From Mesorhizobium zhangyense (GTDB taxonomy: Bacteria; Pseudomonadota; Alphaproteobacteria; Rhizobiales; Rhizobiaceae), in contig NZ_JAAKZG010000001.1 in the NCBI RefSeq assembly GCF_011045115.1, forward strand, positions 434,001 through 498,000: a stretch of DNA of 64,000 bases. The letters run 5' to 3'. Below, one piece after another: positions 51,832 to 62,757 of this stretch (within the stretch, counting starts at the first letter, position 1; each line of letters begins with the position of its first letter). A program made the position numbers and the translations under genes. The notes beneath the pieces were generated by a model that did not search any database, had not been told where the DNA came from, and was given only the letters and a program-made list of their open reading frames with translations.

Positions 51832-53655
51832 ATGTGCGGAATTGTTGGGATCGTCGGCCGGACATCGGTAGCGCCGCTTATCGTCGACGCATTGAAGCGG
51901 CTTGAATATCGCGGCTATGACTCGGCGGGCGTAGCGACCGTCGAAGGCGGCCAGCTTGGCCGCCGCCGCGCCGAGGGAAAGCTCGTCAATCTCGAGCAAC
52001 GGCTGAACGCCGAGCCGCTCGACGGCAATATCGGCATCGGCCATACGCGCTGGGCGACCCATGGCGTGCCGAACGAGACCAACGCGCACCCGCATTTCTC
52101 CAATGGCGTTGCAGTCGTCCACAACGGCATCATCGAGAATTTCGCGGAGTTGCGGAACGAGTTGAAGGCTGACGGCTACGAATTCGTTTCCCAGACGGAT
52201 ACCGAAGTCGTGGCGCATCTCGTCGCGCGCGAACTGAAGCGCGGCGCCAGCCCGGTCGATGCCGCGCATGGCGCGCTGAAGCGCCTTGAAGGCGCATTCG
52301 CGCTGGCGATCATGTTCCAGGGCGACGACAACCTGATCGTCGGCGCCCGCAACGGCCCGCCGCTGGCCGTCGGTCACGGCGACGGCGAGATGTATCTCGG
52401 CTCCGACGCCATCGCGCTCGCCCCCTTCACCAATTCGATCACCTATCTCGAAGACGGCGACTGGGCGGTCGTGCGCCGCAACGAGGTCGGTATCTTCGAC
52501 ATGGACGGCAACGCGGTCGAGCGCAGGCGCCAGCAGTCGCTCAGCACCAGCTTCATGGTCGACAAGGGCAACCGCCGCCATTTCATGGAAAAGGAAATCC
52601 ATGAACAGCCGGAAGTCATTTCGCATACGCTGGCGAATTACGTGGATTTCACCGATGGCGTCTCAAAACCGCTCGACCTGCCGTTCGATTTCGCCAAGAT
52701 CGACAGGCTGGCGATTTCGGCCTGCGGCACGGCCTATCTCAGCGGGTTGATCGGCAAATACTGGTTCGAGCGTATCGCCCGCCTGCCGGTCGATATCGAT
52801 GTCGCATCGGAGTTCCGCTACCGCGAAATGCCGATCTCGAAGAACAGCGCCGCCTTCTTCATCTCGCAATCGGGCGAGACCGCCGACACGCTTGCCTCGC
52901 TGCGCTACTGCCGCAAGGCCGGCGTTCCGATCGGGGCTATCGTCAATGTCCGCGAATCGACCATCGCGCGCGAATCCGACGTGATCCTGCCGACCCTTGC
53001 CGGGCCGGAAATCGGCGTTGCCTCGACCAAGGCCTTCACTTGCCAGCTTTCGGTTCTCGCTTCGCTGGCCGTGCGGGCCGGCGTGGCGCGCGGCACGATC
53101 TCTCGCGAACAGGAAAAGACGCTGGTGCGCGAACTGTCCGAAGCACCGCGTTTCGCCAACCATGTGCTCAAGCTCGAGGAGCAGATCGAAAAGATCGCGC
53201 GGGAACTTTCACGCTACAAGCACGTGCTCTATCTCGGCCGCGACACCAACTATCCGCTGGCCATGGAAGGTGCGCTAAAGCTCAAGGAAATCTCGTATAT
53301 CCACGCCGAAGGCTACGCCGCCGGCGAGTTGAAGCACGGGCCGATTGCGCTGATCGACGAGAACATGCCGGTGATTGTCATCGCGCCGCATGACCGCATT
53401 TTCGAGAAAACCGTCTCGAACATGCAGGAAGTGGCGGCGCGCGGCGGCAAGATCATTCTGATTACCGACCAGAAAGGTGCGGATCAGGCCGGCATCAAGA
53501 CGATGGAAACGATCATTCTGCCCGATATGCCTGAGATCATCACGCCGATCGTCTACGCACTACCGATCCAGATGCTAGCCTATTACACGGCCGTCTTCAT
53601 GGGCACGGACGTCGACCAGCCGCGCAATCTGGCGAAGTCGGTGACGGTCGAATAA
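51832..53655 (+). CDS. glmS: Glucosamine-fructose-6-phosphate aminotransferase (isomerizing)
   Basis: Converts fructose-6-phosphate and glutamine to glucosamine-6-phosphate (EC 2.6.1.16). 607 residues. The N-terminal Ntn glutaminase domain has nucleophile Cys2 (MCGIVGIVG), IGHTRWATHG near 65-74 and the oxyanion HNGIIEN. Two SIS sugar-isomerase domains follow, with ISACGTAYLSGL, SQSGETADTLASLRY and AEGYAAGELKHGPIAL; the C-terminal lid ends DQPRNLAKSVTVE. No glmS ribozyme is seen upstream, as expected outside Firmicutes. Confidence 0.98.
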   Translation: MCGIVGIVGRTSVAPLIVDALKRLEYRGYDSAGVATVEGGQLGRRRAEGKLVNLEQRLNAEPLDGNIGIGHTRWATHGVPNETNAHPHFSNGVAVVHNGIIENFAELRNELKADGYEFVSQTDTEVVAHLVARELKRGASPVDAAHGALKRLEGAFALAIMFQGDDNLIVGARNGPPLAVGHGDGEMYLGSDAIALAPFTNSITYLEDGDWAVVRRNEVGIFDMDGNAVERRRQQSLSTSFMVDKGNRRHFMEKEIHEQPEVISHTLANYVDFTDGVSKPLDLPFDFAKIDRLAISACGTAYLSGLIGKYWFERIARLPVDIDVASEFRYREMPISKNSAAFFISQSGETADTLASLRYCRKAGVPIGAIVNVRESTIARESDVILPTLAGPEIGVASTKAFTCQLSVLASLAVRAGVARGTISREQEKTLVRELSEAPRFANHVLKLEEQIEKIARELSRYKHVLYLGRDTNYPLAMEGALKLKEISYIHAEGYAAGELKHGPIALIDENMPVIVIAPHDRIFEKTVSNMQEVAARGGKIILITDQKGADQAGIKTMETIILPDMPEIITPIVYALPIQMLAYYTAVFMGTDVDQPRNLAKSVTVE

Positions 53656-53660
53656 CGAAA

Positions 53661-53694
53661 AACGCCGCTGTCTGAGGCAACCGGCAGCGGCGTT
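53661..53694. terminator. Stem-loop after glmS
   Basis: Ten-base arms AACGCCGCTG and CAGCGGCGTT enclose a 14-base loop six bases after the glmS stop. On the plus strand the tail is CTCAAT, weakly T-rich; read leftwards the stem is followed by a T-run. It is the likely glmS terminator. Confidence 0.6.
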
Positions 53695-53887
53695 CTCAAT
53701 CCACCCCGGATTCCATGCCTTCGATCACCCGTCACGTGCTTTCTTGGGACATAGAGTGCTGTCCTGACAAAACCGTGTCCGGCAGGTCGCAAAAACGATT
53801 CCCACCGCTCGGGGTGATGGTCTAAGACTATGGCGGGGGCGTTGCGATATCGCACCGCAACACTCAGCTACAAATCGGAAGTGCTGC

Positions 53888-54616
53888 ATGGGCCGTCTGC
53901 GAAACTATTTTCTAACCGGCTTCATCGTGACGGCGCCGCTGGCAATCACCGCCTATCTGGCGTGGTCTTTCGTCGGCTGGGTCGATTCCTGGGTAAAGCC
54001 CTACATTCCGTACCGCTATAATCCCGATCACTATCTGCCGTTCGCCGTGCCGGGTTTCGGCCTCATCGTGGCGCTGCTGCTGATTACGCTGGTCGGCTTC
54101 CTGACCGCCAATTTCATCGGCCGCTCGATCGTCTCTCTGGGCGAGCGGGTGTTAGGGCGTATGCCGCTTATCCGCAGCATTTACAGCAGCTTGAAGCAGA
54201 TTTTTGAGACGGTTCTTTCGAACAAGAACGAGATGTTCCGCACCGTTGGAATGGTCGAATATCCCCGCAAGGACGTATGGTCGATCGTTTTCGTTGCCGG
54301 CGAGAAACGCACCGAGATCAATGACAAGCTCGACCAGAATGACGACCCGCTGATTGCCGTCTTCATGCCATGCACGCCCAATCCGACGACCGGGTTCCTG
54401 ATGTATGTGCCAAAATCCCAGGTCATCGTACTCGACATGAGCATCGAGGACGGCGCCAAGCTCATCGTCTCCGCCGGGCTGGTGACGCCCGACATGGGCA
54501 AGAAAATGGTCAAGATAAAAGGCAAAAAACTCGTATCGATAGCCAATCCGACGCTTGAGGAAGTCGCTCAGCCGGCCCTCAGCAGCCGCACCGCCTCATC
54601 CCGCCCGAACAAATAA
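53888..54616 (+). CDS. DUF502 family membrane protein
   Basis: A 242-residue protein with two N-terminal membrane helices (residues about 9-30 and 55-78) followed by the conserved RMPLIRSIYSSLKQIFETVLS stretch and a soluble domain with PCTPNPTTGFLMYVPKSQVI. This DUF502 pattern is common in alpha-proteobacteria beside recG; the function is unknown. Its last 16 codons are antisense to the 3' end of recG, so the C-terminal tail SSRTASSRPNK may be evolutionarily constrained by the RecG code. Confidence 0.92.
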   Translation: MGRLRNYFLTGFIVTAPLAITAYLAWSFVGWVDSWVKPYIPYRYNPDHYLPFAVPGFGLIVALLLITLVGFLTANFIGRSIVSLGERVLGRMPLIRSIYSSLKQIFETVLSNKNEMFRTVGMVEYPRKDVWSIVFVAGEKRTEINDKLDQNDDPLIAVFMPCTPNPTTGFLMYVPKSQVIVLDMSIEDGAKLIVSAGLVTPDMGKKMVKIKGKKLVSIANPTLEEVAQPALSSRTASSRPNK

Positions 54617-56676
54617 AGCAGCATCCGTATCGCTTGGCCGCGCGCAGACTTGAGGTCCGGATCGCGCGTCAGCAGCAGTCGGGCGTCGTCGCGAGCGATT
54701 TCCAGCAGGTCGGCATGCGTCTCGATGCGCGCCACTTGAAAGCCCGGCGTGCCGGATTGGCGCGTGCCCAGCAACTCGCCTTCGCCGCGCAGTTTCAAAT
54801 CCTCTTCCGATATGCGGAAGCCGTCCTCCGTCTCGCGCATCACCGAAAGACGGCGCTTGGCCGTTTCGCCGAGCGGGTCTTTATAAAGTAGAACGCAGGT
54901 CGAGGCCTTGGCGCCGCGCCCGACACGGCCGCGCAACTGGTGAAGCTGGGCGAGGCCAAAGCGCTCGGCATGCTCTATGACGATGATCGTCGCGTCGGGC
55001 ACGTCGACGCCGACCTCGATGACCGTGGTGGCGATCAGGATGCGCGTTTCGCCCTCCTTGAAGGCGCGCATCGCCTCGTCCTTTTCTGCGCCCTTCATGC
55101 GGCCATGGACGAGGCCGGCCGCATCGCCGAAAACCGGTTTCAGCGAGGCAAAACGGTCTTCCGCCGACATTAGTTTGATCTCTTCGGATTCTTCCACAAG
55201 CGGGCAGATCCAATAGACTTTCTGGCCGTCGGCCACGGCATCACGCATGCGCCCGACCAGTTCATCAAGCCGCTCCAGCGGCAGTGTGACGGTGCGGATC
55301 GGCTGGCGGCCGGCCGGTTTTTCCGTCAGCCGTGAGACATCCATGTCACCGAAGGCGGACAGAACCAGCGTGCGCGGTATCGGCGTCGCCGTCATCACCA
55401 GCATGTCGGGTGCATCACCCTTGGCAGTGATCGCCAGCCGCTGATGCACGCCAAAACGGTGCTGCTCATCGACCACGACAAGCGCCAGATCGCGGAATTG
55501 CACGGTTTCCTGAAACAGCGCATGGGTGCCTACAACGATATTGATCGCGCCGCTTTCCAGCCCGGCAAGGATTTCCACGCGCTCGCGTCCCTTTTCCCGC
55601 CCAGTCAACACGGCAACGCGCAAGCCCATCTTTTCGACCAGCGGCGCGATGGTGGCGAAATGCTGGCGCGCGAGGATTTCAGTCGGCGCCATCAGGGCGG
55701 CCTGTCCGCCGGCCTCGACGGCGCGCGCCATGGCAAGCAGCGCCACCACCGTCTTGCCGGAGCCGACATCGCCTTGCAGCAGGCGCAGCATGCGCTCCGG
55801 TTTCTGCAGGTCGGCATCGATCTCAGCCAGCGCCTGCGTCTGCGATTGGGTAAGCTTGTAGGGCAGGGCGTTTCGCAATGCGGCGATCAGCCGGCCGTCG
55901 CCTGCAAGCGGCCTGCCGGAAAGCCGCCGCACCGTCGCGCGCACCAGCGCCAGCGAAATCTGCCCGGCCAGGAACTCGTCATAGGCAAGCCGCCGCCACG
56001 CAGCACTGTCGGGCAGGACATCGATCGGATCGGCGGGGTTGTGTATGCGGCCCAGCGCCTCGCCAAAGGCGGGAAAGCTTTGCCGGCGCATGACATCCGG
56101 ATTGAGCCATTCGGGCAGCGCCGGCACGCGTTCCAGCGCCTGGCCGATGGCGCGGCGCAGCACTTTTCCGGACAATCCAGCCGTCAGCGGATAGACCGGC
56201 TCGACCAGCGGCAGGCTTTCGGTATCGCCTACGCGCGCGATATGATCGGGATGGACCATGCTCGGGCGGCCGTTGAACCACTCCATGCGGCCGCTGACCA
56301 CCACATCCTCACCAACCGGCATCGCCTTTTCGAGCCAGCCGGTGTTGGCGTGGAAGAATGTCAGCGCGATCTCACCGGTATCGTCGAAGGCGTAGACCCT
56401 ATACGGCACCGACTTGTTGCCGCGCGGTGGCGGCTGGTGCCGGTCGATGCGCACTTCCAGTGTCACGATGGCGCCGGAGGGTGCCAGCGCTATGCCCGGC
56501 CGGTTGCGCCGGTCGATCACCGAATGCGGCAGCGTGAAGATCAGATCGCCGGCGCGCGCCTCGCGATCCGAAATATCGGCGGGCACGATCTTCTTGATCA
56601 GTTCGGCAACCTTCGGCCCAACGCCGGCAAGCGAGGTGATGGAGACGAAAAGCGGGTCGAGAATATTGGGGCGCAC
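54568..56676 (-). CDS. recG: ATP-dependent DNA helicase RecG
   Basis: Branch-migrating helicase that remodels stalled forks and Holliday junctions (EC 5.6.2.4). The 702-residue protein has an N-terminal wedge/OB domain (about 60-160), helicase motif I QGDVGSGKT with Lys308, motif Ia MAPTEILARQHF, motif II DEQH at 403-406, motif III TATPIPRTL, motif VI QLRGRVGRG and the C-terminal TRB region. The start is GTG 56676 with GGGAG nine bases upstream. It is divergent from sdhE and convergent with DUF502, overlapping it by 49 bases. Length is standard. Confidence 0.97.
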   Translation of the reverse strand: MRPNILDPLFVSITSLAGVGPKVAELIKKIVPADISDREARAGDLIFTLPHSVIDRRNRPGIALAPSGAIVTLEVRIDRHQPPPRGNKSVPYRVYAFDDTGEIALTFFHANTGWLEKAMPVGEDVVVSGRMEWFNGRPSMVHPDHIARVGDTESLPLVEPVYPLTAGLSGKVLRRAIGQALERVPALPEWLNPDVMRRQSFPAFGEALGRIHNPADPIDVLPDSAAWRRLAYDEFLAGQISLALVRATVRRLSGRPLAGDGRLIAALRNALPYKLTQSQTQALAEIDADLQKPERMLRLLQGDVGSGKTVVALLAMARAVEAGGQAALMAPTEILARQHFATIAPLVEKMGLRVAVLTGREKGRERVEILAGLESGAINIVVGTHALFQETVQFRDLALVVVDEQHRFGVHQRLAITAKGDAPDMLVMTATPIPRTLVLSAFGDMDVSRLTEKPAGRQPIRTVTLPLERLDELVGRMRDAVADGQKVYWICPLVEESEEIKLMSAEDRFASLKPVFGDAAGLVHGRMKGAEKDEAMRAFKEGETRILIATTVIEVGVDVPDATIIVIEHAERFGLAQLHQLRGRVGRGAKASTCVLLYKDPLGETAKRRLSVMRETEDGFRISEEDLKLRGEGELLGTRQSGTPGFQVARIETHADLLEIARDDARLLLTRDPDLKSARGQAIRMLLYLFGRDEAVRLLRAG

Positions 56677-56847
56677 GGTTTTACGCTCCCGACGATCGGG
56701 AGGCTTGGACCGCAGGTCCGGAACGGGGAGAAGTTGTCAGCATGATTTCCACCAGCCGACTCTTAGGCACTGCGAGAGCGGTTGCAAGGCTGACAGGCAG
56801 CGTCATCCACGCTATATGCGCCACTCGGCAATCAGGAATGCGAAACA

Positions 56848-57135
56848 ATGACAGGCATGACGCGATCAAGTGAGGGGCTCGATGCGCGCCGGCGCAAGCT
56901 GCTGTTCCGTTCGTGGCATCGCGGCATGCGAGAGATGGACCTGATTCTCGGCGCTTTTGCCGATACCACCATTCACGCCTTGTCCGATTCCGAACTGGAC
57001 GCATATGACGCGGTGCTGGAACTGCAGGACGCCGACCTGTTGTCCTGGATCACCGGCGAGCAGACCATCCCGCCGGAACACGACACAGCGATGTTCCGCA
57101 AGATTCTGGCCTCACGCCAGGCCATGAGTTTCTGA
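56848..57135 (+). CDS. sdhE: Succinate dehydrogenase assembly factor 2 (flavinator)
   Basis: A 95-residue helical protein that promotes covalent FAD attachment to succinate dehydrogenase. The essential RGxxE motif appears as HRGMREMD (residues about 25-32), followed by the DUF339 pattern LILGAFADTTIHALSDSELDAYDAVLELQDADLLSWITG in shorter parts. A second Met at 56857 could also start. The gene ends two bases before mfd, so the two are translated together; this pairing is usual in rhizobia. Confidence 0.95.
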   Translation: MTGMTRSSEGLDARRRKLLFRSWHRGMREMDLILGAFADTTIHALSDSELDAYDAVLELQDADLLSWITGEQTIPPEHDTAMFRKILASRQAMSF

Positions 57136-57137
57136 AA

Positions 57138-60635
<3,498 letters not shown>

Positions 60636-60687
60636 AAGTTTCACACGGCGGCAGCAATGGCAAGCCGATCGCCAGTGACCGCATGGC

Positions 60688-61764
60688 CTACTCCTGCGTC
60701 AGTGCTCCAAACATCTGAAGCCCGGCGGTTGGGGTGGCGAGCGCTCCCCGGCCGATCTTCGCGAATGCGGCATCGAGACCCAGGATCTTTGCCAATCTCG
60801 TACGGGTTTGCGGGGTAAGATTACGCCGTATGTGGCCAGCATCCATGTAGAGGAACTCACCATTTAGGCGTGTGAGACACTGGTCGGACTGGCAAACGCT
60901 AACATTCGTCTGGATGAGTTGAGCCTTGGTGGTGGCTACGGCCTTCTCCAGGGCTGTGTTCACCGGGTCCATCAACCGCCTTGTTTCAGCCGTCGATATC
61001 TGAAGGGCCGAGGGGTCGCATTTCCTGCGCATAAGGCCGGAAATACGAGCGATGTTGCAGGGTTGCGGCGCGTTTTGAAAACGCGGGAACTGAGCCATCA
61101 CGAGAACATCGCGCTTCGTCGGGTCAATGGTGGAGATAGCCTTTGCCAGGCCGATTTCCATCAGCTTCAAACCGTTCGTCAACGAGAGCTTGTCACCTTC
61201 TCTCTGGTAGAGGGTCGACAGGCCATCGTACCAGGCTGAGGCAAGAACGACGACTTTTGCATCCCCGGACTTGCCTATCCAGTTCATCGCCGCCGCACGG
61301 CTCTTTGCACAATTGGCCGAGTAGCTGGGTTGCTGCGGCCTCCACCGTTTGACATTCAACTGGTCGATATAAGGAGGGCACTTATACCAGACGACCAGAG
61401 ATATTCCAGCCTTGCGCGCGGTGATATCCACCAATGGAGCGAAGTGGAGGGCATGGCTGTCACCCCACAGGATGCCGCGCTTTTCCGCTGCCTTCCACGG
61501 GGCGCCCACCACGCACAAGGTTCCGCCGCCGAGCTGGTCGATCTTTCGGTACTCCGGGCATCGCCAGCGGAACATTTCAGCGTTGCTTTGATACGGAGCA
61601 ATCTCAGCATTGACCCGGTGAATGAAGCCGAGCTGATGCAGCGAAAAGAGAGTGACTAAGGTGACGAACAGTACGCCAAAAATCCCGAGTGCTATCACCA
61701 CATCAGATGACGGCTTCCGAGACGCACGCGCCTTAGCGCGTGAGTTCGCTGCAATTTCGATCAT
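60688..61764 (-). CDS. Free-standing membrane-anchored SGNH-domain protein
   Basis: A 358-residue protein. One membrane helix (residues about 21-43, VVIALGIFGVLFVTLVTLF) anchors a periplasmic SGNH hydrolase-like domain. Block I is WGDSHALHFAP with nucleophile Ser103, a middle Asn/Gly area is near LASAWYDG, and the C-terminal catalytic pair is in YMDAGHIRRN. Such SGNH domains are usually fused to the C-terminus of ten-helix acyltransferase-3 (OafA-type) proteins that O-acetylate polysaccharides; here the acyltransferase part is missing and only one helix precedes. ATG 61764 has GGGGGA five bases upstream. It may be a stand-alone acetyl transferase or esterase partner of a separate membrane protein elsewhere. 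Confidence 0.82.
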   Translation of the reverse strand: MIEIAANSRAKARASRKPSSDVVIALGIFGVLFVTLVTLFSLHQLGFIHRVNAEIAPYQSNAEMFRWRCPEYRKIDQLGGGTLCVVGAPWKAAEKRGILWGDSHALHFAPLVDITARKAGISLVVWYKCPPYIDQLNVKRWRPQQPSYSANCAKSRAAAMNWIGKSGDAKVVVLASAWYDGLSTLYQREGDKLSLTNGLKLMEIGLAKAISTIDPTKRDVLVMAQFPRFQNAPQPCNIARISGLMRRKCDPSALQISTAETRRLMDPVNTALEKAVATTKAQLIQTNVSVCQSDQCLTRLNGEFLYMDAGHIRRNLTPQTRTRLAKILGLDAAFAKIGRGALATPTAGLQMFGALTQE

Positions 61765-62053
61765 GCGGTTCCCCCGAACCAACTCGACAAACTGCCGAGC
61801 ACCCACTCACGTACTGCAACATTTCGTTACAAAAAGAAAGCCGGCTTACATGAGCTGATTATGAATGGCCTCTGCAGCGTCTTCGAGCGACGCGCTACAG
61901 GAGTTCGACCGGCGTCTTGCGGCCAACGTAGCGGCGGGAACTGCTTCCTTGCATGAGCAAGGAACGTTCCTTGACAATAGCCAGGCGCAAAATGCGGGCG
62001 TGGCGATGAATAGATGCACCCTTAGAAAGCTGTTAGCTAGCCGTCTAAAGCTG
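61765..62053. other. 289-base gap between SGNH and DsbA-like genes with unusual repeats
   Basis: No convincing gene is found. The gap contains the three-arm inverted repeat at 61945-61973 and one and a half units of the 21-base tandem repeat (62026-62067), which otherwise spans the end of the DsbA-like gene. The remainder carries no recognised promoter. Confidence 0.5.
61945..61973. repeat. Three-arm inverted repeat TTCCTTG/CAAGGAA/TTCCTTG
   Basis: Arm 1 TTCCTTGC (61945-61952), arm 2 GCAAGGAA (61957-61964) and arm 3 TTCCTTG (61967-61973) share one half-site. Arms 1 and 2 pair across a 4-base loop, while arms 2 and 3 form the perfect 16-base palindrome CAAGGAACGTTCCTTG. The two pairings exclude each other, as in an attenuator or a multi-site operator. 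Confidence 0.6.
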
Positions 62054-62067
62054 TTAGCTAGCCGTCT
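62026..62067. repeat. Perfect 21-base tandem duplication at the end of the DsbA-like gene
   Basis: Two adjacent identical 21-base units occupy 62026-62046 and 62047-62067. The gene-proximal unit holds the last four codons and TAA stop of the DsbA-like gene; the second unit repeats them after the stop. Each unit also contains GCTAGC. This looks like a recent slippage or repair event. Confidence 0.9.
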
Positions 62068-62737
62068 CCAGTTCCCCGCGCGCTTTCGCGGCGGCGATCT
62101 GGCGGATGGCGTCGGCCAGGGTGTCGCTCTCCTGTGCGCCCATGACGGCGTATTTGCCTTCGAGCAGGAAGCAGGGAACGCCGGTGATGCCCATGCGGGA
62201 CGCGGTGGCGGCTTCGTTGGCAACGGCGTCGCGGTCGGTGTCGGTGGCAAGCATCGCCTCGACCACCGGCGCATCCATGCCGGCCTCGCGTGCGGCTTCG
62301 GTCAGAACGGCGTGGTCGCCGATGTTCTGGCCTTCTTCGAAATAGAGCTGGAACAGTCGCCGCGCGAGCCTGTTCTGCACTTCCACGCCGGCAGCCGAGG
62401 CCCAGCGCATGACGCGGTGAGCGTCGATGGTGTTGGGCGAGACCTTGATTGCCTCGAAATCGAAGTCGATGCCTTCGGCTTCACCCAGCGGTTCGATATT
62501 GGCGTGGATCTGGCGCAGGCGCTCCTCGCTGCCGAACTTCGCCAGCATGTATTGCTTGCGGTCCTTGCCTTCGAGCGGAATGGTCGGGTCGAGCTGGAAC
62601 GGGCGCCAGCGTATCTGCACGTCGACTTCCGGCACGGCGGCAACGGCCTTGTCGAGCCGCTTCTGGCCTATGAAGCACCAAGGGCAAACGGCGTCGGAGA
62701 CGACATCGATGGTGATGGACTGCTTTTCGTCGCTCAT
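62054..62737 (-). CDS. DsbA-family thiol oxidoreductase (FrnE-like)
   Basis: A 227-residue thioredoxin-fold protein of the FrnE/DsbA subgroup. The active site is CPWC at 18-21, preceded by DVVSDAVCPW and followed by FIGQKRLDKA; the insertion domain is helical, and the cis-proline loop is GITGVPCFLLEG near 190. There is no signal peptide, so it acts in the cytoplasm. ATG 62737 is chosen because AGGAGG lies eight bases upstream; an in-frame start 13 residues earlier is less likely. It begins 20 bases after the solute-binding protein gene. Its last codons lie in the 21-base tandem repeat. Confidence 0.93.
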   Translation of the reverse strand: MSDEKQSITIDVVSDAVCPWCFIGQKRLDKAVAAVPEVDVQIRWRPFQLDPTIPLEGKDRKQYMLAKFGSEERLRQIHANIEPLGEAEGIDFDFEAIKVSPNTIDAHRVMRWASAAGVEVQNRLARRLFQLYFEEGQNIGDHAVLTEAAREAGMDAPVVEAMLATDTDRDAVANEAATASRMGITGVPCFLLEGKYAVMGAQESDTLADAIRQIAAAKARGELETAS

Positions 62738-62757
62738 CGGGAATTCCTCCTTTGCCG

